Shown here: in pieces, positions 51,576-60,578 of the stretch
Layout: each line of letters starts with the position of its first letter
Position numbering within the stretch: the first letter of the stretch is position 1
From: Bacilli bacterium
Lineage (GTDB): Bacteria; Bacillota_I; Bacilli_A; RFN20; CAG-826
Reading direction: 5' to 3'
DNA length: 64,000 bases
Assembly (NCBI GenBank): GCA_017468925.1
Contig: JAFUHI010000015.1
Location: forward strand, 62,001-126,000
The notes under the pieces: generated by a model
The model's database searches: none
What the model was told of the DNA's origin: nothing
Seen by the model: the letters and a program-made list of their open reading frames with translations, nothing else
Program-made: the position numbers and the translations under genes

Positions 51576-54130
51576 AACGCATCCCCCAATCCTTGGTCTT
51601 TTTGCATCTTGAAGTTGGCGGTGACCGCCGCTAGCAAGAAGATGAATATAAGTGTGGCGTAAGCGCTAGCCATGCCATAATCCCCAGATACTTTCATCGC
51701 TACATACATGTTCTCTACTGGTGTTACCGTGCCTGCGGATTTAAGCATATAGGTTCTAGCATAGTTTTGCGCAGATGCGATAAAGGTTGTAACAAAAATG
51801 TATTTTATTTGAGGCATGATTAAAGGCACGTCTATTTTTAAGAATCTTCCAACGACGCTTAATCCTTCTAGTTCCGCGGCTTCATGGTAGTCGCTAGGTA
51901 TGTTCATAAGCCCGCCATAGAAAATCAAATATCCACCAACAAACGGGAAGCCCATAAGAAGCAACGACCATCTTGATATATCTCGGTTGGCGAGGAATTG
52001 AACTGGTTGCCCATTAAAGAATTTCACAATGGAATTCAACACACCATAATCACCGAAAATACCGATTCTCCAAATAAGCATTGAAGCAATACCAGGGATT
52101 ATTGCAGGGATAAACATCGCGGAACGAATGATTCCTGAATATTTTTTGTTCCGCATAATGGTCAAACAGAAACCAAAAATAAGAGGAGGGACTATGCCTA
52201 GTATCAAATCAAAGACGAGGAAAAAAAGCATATTTCCCACCGAAAGCCAGAAATTCTCCTCGTTGAATATTCGCACATAGTTAGCGAAATTGTTCCAAAT
52301 GTATGCAGGCTTCTCTGCGGTGTAATCAAAGAACGATAAAGCGATCGAACCAAACGCCTCGTAGTAGCAGAATAATATCAGCATAGCCACAAAAGGAATA
52401 AGGGCAATATAAGTGAACTTATTCTTCATCACGTCCTTAATTATTGTTTTGGTTTTAAACATCACGTTTCTCCGCTTATGGGCTAAGAAAGAGACGAGGA
52501 AGAATAAAATCCAAATGACGCTGATGATTAAGAAGGCCACGAAGAAGCCGACTATGACGCTTTTCATCGCGAATCTCGCTGGCTCATAAGAAGAAGCGAC
52601 GAAGCTATTTTCCGCCACACCCCTAGAGTCAACTGACTTATAGTTTCTCATTGCGACGCAATTCGAGTCTGATGAATCGCCTATGATCGAGAATATCTCA
52701 AAGTTCGCATCAAATGTGCATATCGTCTTTTCTTCGTCTAATGACACGATTGATATGGTCTGTGAGTTGGCGAACATCACAAACATTGAATTTGCTAGAT
52801 CATTATATCTGACGCAGCAGAAATCACCAGAAAGCTTCCTGCCGCCTAAATCTATCGTTTCAACCGGCATCGCTAAACTCGAAAGAGTCACATCTCCATA
52901 GGATGTATCTACCAGAACATTTTTATCGATTGAATAAATCTTATCGTCCGACCTGTTCGCAAAATAGAATTTATCCAGCACATTAGAATAAACGGAGCCA
53001 CCCATATTGAAATCGCCTGAATAAACGATTCTTTGGCAATTGTCGTCTAAATAATAATCTGGTATTACAAACGTTCCTTTCAAAGCATCGTACGAATCAC
53101 ACCAATCGTTATTCGCGGAAAGCTCTGCTGCTGCCTTTTCTTTTGCTAAAGCAATCGTATTGCTGCTAGATGCCTTGACATAATAAGATTCCAGTTCGTT
53201 CTTTTTCATCAAGTCGATTTCTTGATCACTAATGCCTAATTTCTCTTTCTTGCTTTCGTCTAATGACTTCAAATATCCCCGCAAATACGCGATATAATTA
53301 TCTGATGCAGCTTTGAAATAGTTAATTTGCTCGCCGTTTTTGTTGTAGTCCAACATTGATTTGGATACAGAAATCAAACCGCCATCTTCGAGGATATAAA
53401 CATTCTTATCGTCAATGACTATGTCCCATACCCCCGTTCCATAGGCTAAAGGTCTTATCGTTTTGCCACCAAAAGAGGAGGCGGATGTATCAAATTCCCA
53501 CAATGTTTTTTCAGCGACCGGTCCTTGATGGATATTAAGCAAATCGAATTCTTTGATAACGAATGCGTTATCGCTATCGGTATAGATGGAATAAGCGACT
53601 GGATTTACTTCATCCCAATTGGTGCCTATATGTGAATATCTTGATTCAACCAAATAATAGTCATCGCTTATAGACAACTCTTCTCCTTCTTTTATGAAGG
53701 TGAACCAGTTTCCATTCGAATCAATTGCCGCAAAACGCTCTTCACCGCCTATCGAAGAGAAATATTTATATGAAAGGCGTTGCAAGCTATTCGGCAGCAA
53801 AGAATCAATCGTCCCATCGGCTTCGAGTTTATTCGTGATTGCCTTGATTGGCTCGTATATTTTCTTCTCGCTGCCGCTAGATAAGTCGTAACTGACTAAA
53901 TAATTGTCGCTTGATAAAAAGTAGCTGGTGCTATCTGCTTCAATTAACGACCTAAGCTTCTCGCCATGCAGCTCGGTAGTGTCTTTTTGCCTAGGAATAA
54001 GACATCCTAGAACCACTGCGGCGGCAATAAAAATAATAGAAAGGCTACCAAAAATGATGAAAGAGGTTTTTGCCCTCTTCTTATCTTTTTCGTCGATTAT
54101 ATATTCATCAAATTTGGGTTTGTTTTTCAT
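51572..54130 (-). CDS. sugar ABC transporter permease (MalF-like) with a giant N-terminal ectodomain
   Basis: 852 residues; normal MalF-like subunits have 290-330. A cytosolic N-terminus and one helix (about 21-45) lead to about 475 extracytoplasmic residues, then another helix (about 527-556) and the standard permease core with EAA loop ELEGLSVVGRFLKIDVPLIM. The ectodomain repeats blade-like phrases (NYLVSYDLSSGSEKK, NVYILEDGGLISVSK, DKIYSIDKNVLVD, TISIVSLDEEKTICTF), resembling a beta-propeller of the WD/PQQ kind. I know of no standard importer with this layout. It follows the binding-protein gene by 3 nt. Confidence 0.87.
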   Translation of the reverse strand: MKNKPKFDEYIIDEKDKKRAKTSFIIFGSLSIIFIAAAVVLGCLIPRQKDTTELHGEKLRSLIEADSTSYFLSSDNYLVSYDLSSGSEKKIYEPIKAITNKLEADGTIDSLLPNSLQRLSYKYFSSIGGEERFAAIDSNGNWFTFIKEGEELSISDDYYLVESRYSHIGTNWDEVNPVAYSIYTDSDNAFVIKEFDLLNIHQGPVAEKTLWEFDTSASSFGGKTIRPLAYGTGVWDIVIDDKNVYILEDGGLISVSKSMLDYNKNGEQINYFKAASDNYIAYLRGYLKSLDESKKEKLGISDQEIDLMKKNELESYYVKASSSNTIALAKEKAAAELSANNDWCDSYDALKGTFVIPDYYLDDNCQRIVYSGDFNMGGSVYSNVLDKFYFANRSDDKIYSIDKNVLVDTSYGDVTLSSLAMPVETIDLGGRKLSGDFCCVRYNDLANSMFVMFANSQTISIVSLDEEKTICTFDANFEIFSIIGDSSDSNCVAMRNYKSVDSRGVAENSFVASSYEPARFAMKSVIVGFFVAFLIISVIWILFFLVSFLAHKRRNVMFKTKTIIKDVMKNKFTYIALIPFVAMLILFCYYEAFGSIALSFFDYTAEKPAYIWNNFANYVRIFNEENFWLSVGNMLFFLVFDLILGIVPPLIFGFCLTIMRNKKYSGIIRSAMFIPAIIPGIASMLIWRIGIFGDYGVLNSIVKFFNGQPVQFLANRDISRWSLLLMGFPFVGGYLIFYGGLMNIPSDYHEAAELEGLSVVGRFLKIDVPLIMPQIKYIFVTTFIASAQNYARTYMLKSAGTVTPVENMYVAMKVSGDYGMASAYATLIFIFLLAAVTANFKMQKDQGLGDAL

Positions 54131-54133
54131 CGT

Positions 54134-55870
54134 TTACATGCCGTAATGTGGCTGTAGATATAAATCTGTTGGCCATTTATATTTCTCGCACAAAAGCTTC
54201 ATGTCTTTGAAGCAGGCATCTGCCCATTTGTTGGAGAAGGAATTGACCGTAAGCGGGGTACCGACATTTTCCATAAGCAACTGTCTCCAGTTCTCAACGA
54301 TGCAGGATTCGGTGTTTTTCATACCATTGCAATAACGGACACCAAAGGAGATGAATGGGTTTGGGTCAACGTTGCCATTGAACTTAATCGTGCGATTTGA
54401 TGTATCAAAGAAATCCGTCCATTCTTTTGGGGTAACAACGCTTGTTTTGACGGATGAAATACCTTTTGGAGAAATGTTATTTTCCGCCAAACCTTTGTAA
54501 TATATTGTCTGTCCATAAGGAGAGAGGAAGAATTTGATAAAATCTTTGTTCAAATTCGTTTGAGCGGAGTCACCACGATGGTTGATGACGGAGATAAAGC
54601 CTCCGTTTCCTCCGATATCTCTAGTCAAAGTGTCTTCGGAAACTATCTTCTCACCTTCATAATCTCCAGATTGGAATTCTCCCGACACCATTCTTGGGTA
54701 GTCAAAATACCCGACTTTGAAATTATCAGTGACCTTTTTTGTGTAATTCAATCCGAATCCTTGGTAATCGAGGATTATCTGAGGAGATGAGGTTCCACGG
54801 GATTGGCTTACAAAAACATCGCGTAACGGCTGGAATTCAGTCGTGTCGACGTTTTCCATCAAATGTCCCTTCATTTTGTGGAGCTGGGAGACAAAATCCT
54901 TGTAAACCTCGCTCTTAAATCCGACATATCCAGGACCGTATTCGGTATTCTCATCAAACAAAAGATTGAGGATTTTGCAATATTTGGTTCCATAGCCCGC
55001 TAAAGTCTCGACATCAGGTCTAGTTGGCAAATAATTATCCCAAGTATCCCCTGCTTGGGTGTATTTGTAGAATTGTCTGTAGTAATAATCACCATAGATG
55101 CGGAGCAACCAGGTGAATTGAAGAGATTGGACGCTTGAGGCGCATAAGGTGATGCCTAAAGGATTGCTATATCCCGCTTCTTCCATCTTTTCGCACAAGG
55201 AAATCAAATCATCCCATGTCTCAGGGTATCCTTCTGCCCCGCTGGCATTAGCCCATCCTTTTGCTTTCGCTGCGGATAAAGCAACTTCATTTATGAACCA
55301 GCAAGATTGCATTATTTCCGAATTGACGATGAAGGCATTTCCGCTGGTGTCAGCAACTGATGACCTATAGGCTGCAGGATCAAGGACTGTATTCCAAATA
55401 ACATCTTTTCCGCAGTAAGCGTTTTTCGCACTGAATTGGGTAAACATATTAACGCAGGCGTCGCTCGTGTAACCATAACCGAGGTTGCCTTCACAAATAT
55501 CCCAATCGGTGTTTGGATTAAGCAATTCCTGAATCATTCTTTCCTTGTATTGGCCACCGGAAAGATTGTCATTGACGTTGACTCTTACCGCTCCTCCATG
55601 CAGTCTTTCATATTCGGCTGCAACCTTTTTCCACCCATACTGTGTGCCTTCGAAATCCAAGCAGACATCTATTTTTCCAGATTGCTGGTCAATGCTGCCT
55701 TTATCTGGCAAAAATTTAGCGTTGAATCCTTGGCCCAATTCAGAAACTGAAAGCGGATCAACGGTGATTGTGCCTTTCTTCTCGCTCTCGCCTCCATTAT
55801 CTCCGCCGCAAGAGGCTAAGATAATAGCGGCCCCCGCCACCAACAACGTTTTAAGCAATTTCTTTTTCAT
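54134..55870 (-). CDS. sugar-binding lipoprotein of the ABC importer
   Basis: 578 residues with a lipoprotein signal (AIILASC) and GCGAGGT upstream. The mature part has family 1 extracellular solute-binding features: YGWKKVAAEYERLHGG, the TWDDLISLCEKMEEAGYSNP hinge segment and the C-terminal KFFLSPYGQTIYYKGLAENN. It delivers an oligosaccharide to the two permeases downstream. The substrate is unknown; nearby beta-mannosidase and a beta-helix hydrolase-like protein suggest plant or host glycans, but only by proximity. Confidence 0.9.
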   Translation of the reverse strand: MKKKLLKTLLVAGAAIILASCGGDNGGESEKKGTITVDPLSVSELGQGFNAKFLPDKGSIDQQSGKIDVCLDFEGTQYGWKKVAAEYERLHGGAVRVNVNDNLSGGQYKERMIQELLNPNTDWDICEGNLGYGYTSDACVNMFTQFSAKNAYCGKDVIWNTVLDPAAYRSSVADTSGNAFIVNSEIMQSCWFINEVALSAAKAKGWANASGAEGYPETWDDLISLCEKMEEAGYSNPLGITLCASSVQSLQFTWLLRIYGDYYYRQFYKYTQAGDTWDNYLPTRPDVETLAGYGTKYCKILNLLFDENTEYGPGYVGFKSEVYKDFVSQLHKMKGHLMENVDTTEFQPLRDVFVSQSRGTSSPQIILDYQGFGLNYTKKVTDNFKVGYFDYPRMVSGEFQSGDYEGEKIVSEDTLTRDIGGNGGFISVINHRGDSAQTNLNKDFIKFFLSPYGQTIYYKGLAENNISPKGISSVKTSVVTPKEWTDFFDTSNRTIKFNGNVDPNPFISFGVRYCNGMKNTESCIVENWRQLLMENVGTPLTVNSFSNKWADACFKDMKLLCEKYKWPTDLYLQPHYGM

Positions 55871-55895
55871 AAAATACCTCGCTTTCTATATAAAT

Positions 55896-57866
55896 TTATT
55901 TCCTTTTTCTTCTAGCAAAGAGCGTTGCTCCAGCGGCTAAAGTCATAAGCGAAACCGCAATGGATGTTCCTATTAACGCACCTCCGCAACCACGAGATGA
56001 ACTTGGCTTTGCATCTTCTTTTTTGGAAATGGCAGATATCTCTGCTTTTAGGTTGGCAAATATTCTATCAACTTCTTCCATGCTTGTTGCTTTTTCAATG
56101 TCGCTTCTAGCAGAAGAAGTGAGATTTACGATGGTTTTCCAATCATCCTCGGAATAATCTTCTGAAGAGAAAGATGCTGAATAGATGTTCAATTGCGCAA
56201 TTACTTCTCTCTTATGCACCTCTAACGCCTCCGCATCTTCCTCGGCTTTGGTTGGAAGTGTATCAACGTATTCTTTGTATTGAGTCACGATTTCATCCAT
56301 GTCCGATGTATCACTAGTCGCATCCAAATCATCGAGTGCTTTTTGCATAGCCTCGTCTTTTTGTGTTTTGGCTTTGCCATATTCGACATCGGCTTTATAT
56401 GTGCGGACTTCTTCTTTCTTCCCGTCACGATATTGATCGATAGCATTCAGTTCTTCAGCGGTTGGAAGTAAATCGATTAGGGCCTTAGCCTCTACGACTA
56501 TTTCTTCTACGATGCCTAATGACTCTGCTGCATCTATATCGGAAGAGGCTTCGGAAATAATCCTGGCTCTTTCTTGTGCTTGCGCTTCTCTATAAACAAC
56601 GTCTTTTTTGTAGTTGGCTAGTTCGTTTTTATATTCTTCTTTTCTTGAATTGAATTCCTCGATCGTTTCTTTGTCTGGGATACCATCGATTACCGCTTTA
56701 TATCTTTCAAGTATTTGGGAGATCTGGCCTTCGCTTGCAGCCGCGTCTATTGCTTCTTTCCCTTCTTCAATCGTCGAGGCCAAGATTGATTGCTGGGCTG
56801 GCAAATAGTCATCAGGCGATGCATATTCTTCAAGTTCACTCTTTGCTGCTTCTTTGGCCATCACGAGCGTTTCTTGGCAGACATATTCATCATCGACTTT
56901 AACGAAATTCCTTTCTTCGGTTGTTTTGAAATATACGACAGGGTAATTTCCACTATTTACCGCCATCATTTCGGTTGAAATGCGGGCGGGAAACAATGTT
57001 TCCGCCGGGATAGTAACCTTTTGCAGCTCCTCTTCGGTTAATTGAGTTTGAACGGCAAACATCCCTGCTCCTTTTGGTGATAAAGAGAAGAGGCCATAGT
57101 CTTTAAATGGATGGGTTTCTGTATCATTATTCGCATAAACTTTGCTTTGATAGTTGTATCTATATGAGTTGTTGCCATTTTTTTCTAATTGCTCACCTTC
57201 ATAATCGTCTCCGGTAAGAGATATCCCAACATAGCCATATCCTGCGTCGGGTTTTTGGACATATGCCATTTCTTCGACGTTGGTGTCGATTATTGTTTGC
57301 CATCCCCATGCCACATCAGCTTTTATAGCGTATTCGTCTGTTCTAGCTTCATAAACCTTCCATTCATTCGCCTCATCTTGAGTCAGATATCCATAAGACG
57401 GAAGTTGAAAGCCTTTTTTAAGACCGACTTGGTTGACTTCATATCCGGAAGGGACGTCTACCCTGAACCTAATATCGTATTTGCAATCAGTCATATTCAT
57501 GACGTTATAAAAAGACATTTTAACGCCATCTTCGTTTGTTTGATCCCAGTCAGGAACAGTCAAGCCGTTGATTGTTATGTAATTAAAGAAATTTATTTTT
57601 TTATACCTTTCAAGTTGAGCCTCGGTATATATGCCTGCGATTCTTTCGTCCGTTCCTGTGTAGTCGAAATTTGGCAAGCAGACATCGATATAGGCAGAGG
57701 TCGGTTCGGCGGAAGAATTCTGTATGCCGCGGATAAAGAAAGTAGATTCCACAACTTCGATCGACTTCTCCGCTTTAACATCTTTTGGATTAGATAACGC
57801 AAAGCCCAAAGCAGACAAAGGCAACAAAAGACCAAAAAGACCACCCAAAATATAATTTCTTTTCAT
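55896..57866 (-). CDS. surface protein with helical repeats and C-terminal anchor helix
   Basis: 656 residues from the ATG at 57866, preceded by GAGGGG; an ATG at 57884 lies before that site. A Sec signal peptide (LFGLLLPLSALGFAL) is followed by about 320 residues of beta-rich sequence, then four degenerate three-helix repeats of about 70 residues. These are of FIVAR/DUF1542 type, each ending in a phrase such as ALIDLLPTAEEL or EYVDTLPTKAEED. The C-terminus is GCGGALIGTSIAVSLMTLAA plus a basic tail, without LPxTG. Repeats of this kind act as stalks. It heads the sugar-ABC operon. Confidence 0.82.
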   Translation of the reverse strand: MKRNYILGGLFGLLLPLSALGFALSNPKDVKAEKSIEVVESTFFIRGIQNSSAEPTSAYIDVCLPNFDYTGTDERIAGIYTEAQLERYKKINFFNYITINGLTVPDWDQTNEDGVKMSFYNVMNMTDCKYDIRFRVDVPSGYEVNQVGLKKGFQLPSYGYLTQDEANEWKVYEARTDEYAIKADVAWGWQTIIDTNVEEMAYVQKPDAGYGYVGISLTGDDYEGEQLEKNGNNSYRYNYQSKVYANNDTETHPFKDYGLFSLSPKGAGMFAVQTQLTEEELQKVTIPAETLFPARISTEMMAVNSGNYPVVYFKTTEERNFVKVDDEYVCQETLVMAKEAAKSELEEYASPDDYLPAQQSILASTIEEGKEAIDAAASEGQISQILERYKAVIDGIPDKETIEEFNSRKEEYKNELANYKKDVVYREAQAQERARIISEASSDIDAAESLGIVEEIVVEAKALIDLLPTAEELNAIDQYRDGKKEEVRTYKADVEYGKAKTQKDEAMQKALDDLDATSDTSDMDEIVTQYKEYVDTLPTKAEEDAEALEVHKREVIAQLNIYSASFSSEDYSEDDWKTIVNLTSSARSDIEKATSMEEVDRIFANLKAEISAISKKEDAKPSSSRGCGGALIGTSIAVSLMTLAAGATLFARRKRK

Positions 57867-57904
57867 TGGAAACCCCTCAAACATAATTAAGATAATTATA
57901 TAAC

Positions 57905-60460
57905 TTAATTACTATGTTTTTTAATTGAATTTATTATTTCGCTGAATGGCTTGCCTTTTCTTATCAATCTTGAGACAAAAAGATATAGAGGGAATGAGAC
58001 GACAAGAAATACAGCCATAACAACGAAATTGCGATAATCGCTAAATAAATCCTTCACTATCGCGGAATTCCATGGTTGGAAGAATGTTTTGAAAACCTCG
58101 CTGTGAAAGAAGTTTCCATCTTCCGCTATAAACATTGAAATCGATGTCGCTCTTCCGCCCAAATATGATGTCGGGAGGGCGAATATTAGGATTAGACCGA
58201 CAGCGATAATGCTAAATATGCAGACCAGTCGATATCTAGTAAACGGTATGCTCATGGAAATGGCACAGACAAACGATGCCAAGAAACTCATTATGGATAT
58301 AAGTGTTTTTGCGTTATCTCCACTTATTATAGATTGACCGCCGAAAGCTATAGGTGCCCTAGATAGAATAAGAGGAATTATCATCGAAAGGAGAACCAAC
58401 AGTCCCGATATAAAAGCTTTTGGAAACACATTGTCTTGGAAACTCCCCTTAATTGGTTCCTTTTGGGGCTCTAAGGAGAATAGGAATCCACCCACTCCTA
58501 TAACTGCTGTTTGCATTAAATATACATTTTCAACACTATACCAGAACTGGGCTCTAGCAAACGGAATTAAAGCGATGGACATCCCAATAACCGCGATGGT
58601 TTTCATCAAGAACAATATTGCGGATCTTTCTACGTTGTTAACGACTCTCCTTCCTTGTGAGACTACTTCTTTCAAATGAATGAAATCATTGTCGAGCAAA
58701 ACTACGTCTGAGCAGCTTTTAGCCGCATCGGTTGCTTTAGCAAATGTTATGGAGGCATTTGCCTTGCGCAACGCCAAAATGTCATTTACCCCATCCCCAG
58801 TCATTGCGACCTTATGACCATTCTTTTGCAATGATTCGACAATTATTTGTTTTTGCTCCGGGGAGACTCTTGCGAATATGGTATATTCCTCGACCAAATT
58901 TGGAAGTTCTTCATTGCTTACATTTTCTAGTGAAATCCCTTTTTCTGCACCAATAACCCCGCAATTTGAGGCTATTTTTGTAACGGTCAGCAAATTATCA
59001 CCAGAAATAATTTTGGCTGTTACATTGTTTTCGTGAAAGAAATGAATCGTTTCTTTCGCTGATGATCTAATCCTATCTTCAATCACAAATAACGCATAAG
59101 CTTTATCGTCTACGACCAAGGCAATCACTCTTTTGCCTTCCTTGGCCTTTTCTTCGACATATAGAAGGTGCTCGCTTCCTTTTTTGAGCAAATATTCTGG
59201 TGCGCCTATCAAAGCCTTTCTTCCATCTTGATAAACAATCCCGGAATGTTTTAAAGCGGATGAAAAATGTATTTTCTCCTGGATGTTATCTGTTTTTGCA
59301 AAACCGTATTTGTTTTTCAAAGCAGTTGATGTCGGGTTGCTTTCATCAAACGCCCCAAGGATGTCTTTTAGTATCGCAATAGATTCTTGCTCGTCGGCGA
59401 TGAATTTTGCATCCACCACTTCCATCGTCCCATCGGTTAAAGTGCCTGTCTTATCCAAGCAGATTGTGTCAACTCTAGAGAGGTTCTCTAAAGAATACAA
59501 TTCCTGTATCAATGTTTTTTGCTTGGCTAATTTGATGATAGAGACCGCTAAAGCGACCGATGTTAGAAGCACCAATCCTTCCGGAATCATCCCGATTGAG
59601 AATGCTCCTAGTGTTAAGAATATCTTTCCCCAAGTAGACGCATCATTTAACGCCAAATCATTTATTGAGCCAAATACTTCTGCATCGCCGTTATGAATAT
59701 GAATTTTGACACATAAAGTGATAATGATTATGGTGACGACCACGAATATCGCATAGACAAGATAATGAATTATCTTATTTATGCTCACCATCAGTTCGCT
59801 TTTATGACGTGGTAATTCCTTTACTTTGCTTGAAAGATTTGAAGCGTAAGTATCGTCCCCAACTTTCTGCACCTGAACGATTGAAGAACCCACGATGATG
59901 TTTGAGCCAGCATATACAACATCTCCTTCTTTTTTGATGACTGGGTCACTTTCTCCAGTCAGCATGCTTTCATCTACCCTAATCTCGCCTTCTTTAACTA
60001 TGGAATCAGCAAGACATTGGTCACCTGCAGACAAAAGAACAATGTCATCCAATACAATATCTTCCGCCACTAAAGATGTTTTCTCGCCATCTCTTATAAC
60101 AATAGCCTTTGATTGGTTCAAAAGACGCAGTTTTGAAAGAACTCTTTTCCCATGTATCTCCTGTATCGAACCAATGAGAGAATTAACTACCGCAGGCAAT
60201 AAAAATCCGAATTTTGAGATGCCGAATTCTTTCTCGACCATCTCGTTTTGCCCGACAGAATTGAGGTAAATGATGAAAAAGATAAATATCAACCCTATAG
60301 AAAATAAAGCGATATTGAAGGGGGTGAATGTATTTTCCAAAAGAATCCTAACGACACTTTTTTCAACTTTTTTCTTTGTTTTGTTGGTTTGACCAAGCTT
60401 GATCCGTTCTTCAACTTGTTCTTTGTTCAAGCCTTGCTCGATGGTCTTTACGTTTTTCAT
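57905..60460 (-). CDS. cation-transporting P-type ATPase (CtpE-like)
   Basis: 851 residues. The actuator domain has SMLTGESDPV, the phosphorylation site is CLDKTGTLTDGTME, and the hinge is AMTGDGVNDILALRKA. The intramembrane motif in the fourth helix is GMIPEGLVLLTS, the PEGL variant of CtpE-type ATPases (Ca2+ transport in mycobacteria) rather than the CPx motif of heavy-metal pumps. About ten membrane helices are present. Ca2+ is the likely but unproven ion. TATAAT lies 10 nt before the ATG, giving a nearly leaderless mRNA. It is divergent from the beta-helix gene across a palindrome. Confidence 0.88.
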   Translation of the reverse strand: MKNVKTIEQGLNKEQVEERIKLGQTNKTKKKVEKSVVRILLENTFTPFNIALFSIGLIFIFFIIYLNSVGQNEMVEKEFGISKFGFLLPAVVNSLIGSIQEIHGKRVLSKLRLLNQSKAIVIRDGEKTSLVAEDIVLDDIVLLSAGDQCLADSIVKEGEIRVDESMLTGESDPVIKKEGDVVYAGSNIIVGSSIVQVQKVGDDTYASNLSSKVKELPRHKSELMVSINKIIHYLVYAIFVVVTIIIITLCVKIHIHNGDAEVFGSINDLALNDASTWGKIFLTLGAFSIGMIPEGLVLLTSVALAVSIIKLAKQKTLIQELYSLENLSRVDTICLDKTGTLTDGTMEVVDAKFIADEQESIAILKDILGAFDESNPTSTALKNKYGFAKTDNIQEKIHFSSALKHSGIVYQDGRKALIGAPEYLLKKGSEHLLYVEEKAKEGKRVIALVVDDKAYALFVIEDRIRSSAKETIHFFHENNVTAKIISGDNLLTVTKIASNCGVIGAEKGISLENVSNEELPNLVEEYTIFARVSPEQKQIIVESLQKNGHKVAMTGDGVNDILALRKANASITFAKATDAAKSCSDVVLLDNDFIHLKEVVSQGRRVVNNVERSAILFLMKTIAVIGMSIALIPFARAQFWYSVENVYLMQTAVIGVGGFLFSLEPQKEPIKGSFQDNVFPKAFISGLLVLLSMIIPLILSRAPIAFGGQSIISGDNAKTLISIMSFLASFVCAISMSIPFTRYRLVCIFSIIAVGLILIFALPTSYLGGRATSISMFIAEDGNFFHSEVFKTFFQPWNSAIVKDLFSDYRNFVVMAVFLVVSFPLYLFVSRLIRKGKPFSEIINSIKKHSN

Positions 60461-60521
60461 GAATACAAAGATTATATATTTTTAATGGGCGTTTTTGGCA
60501 TAAACAGTTACATTAAGTGCG

Positions 60522-60560
60522 TAATTAATCATTAATTAGATGCAGTCTTTGCTTTATAAT
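60522..60560 (+). promoter_or_regulatory. promoter and palindrome upstream of the beta-helix gene
   Basis: A perfect 17-bp palindrome TAATTAAT-C-ATTAATTA (60522-60538) overlaps the expected -35 position; TATAAT (60555-60560) is the -10. The ATG follows 18 nt later with a weak AAGTGA. The palindrome is AT-only apart from its centre, so chance is possible. Confidence 0.4.
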
Positions 60561-60578
60561 GTCCAAGTGAATAATCCT

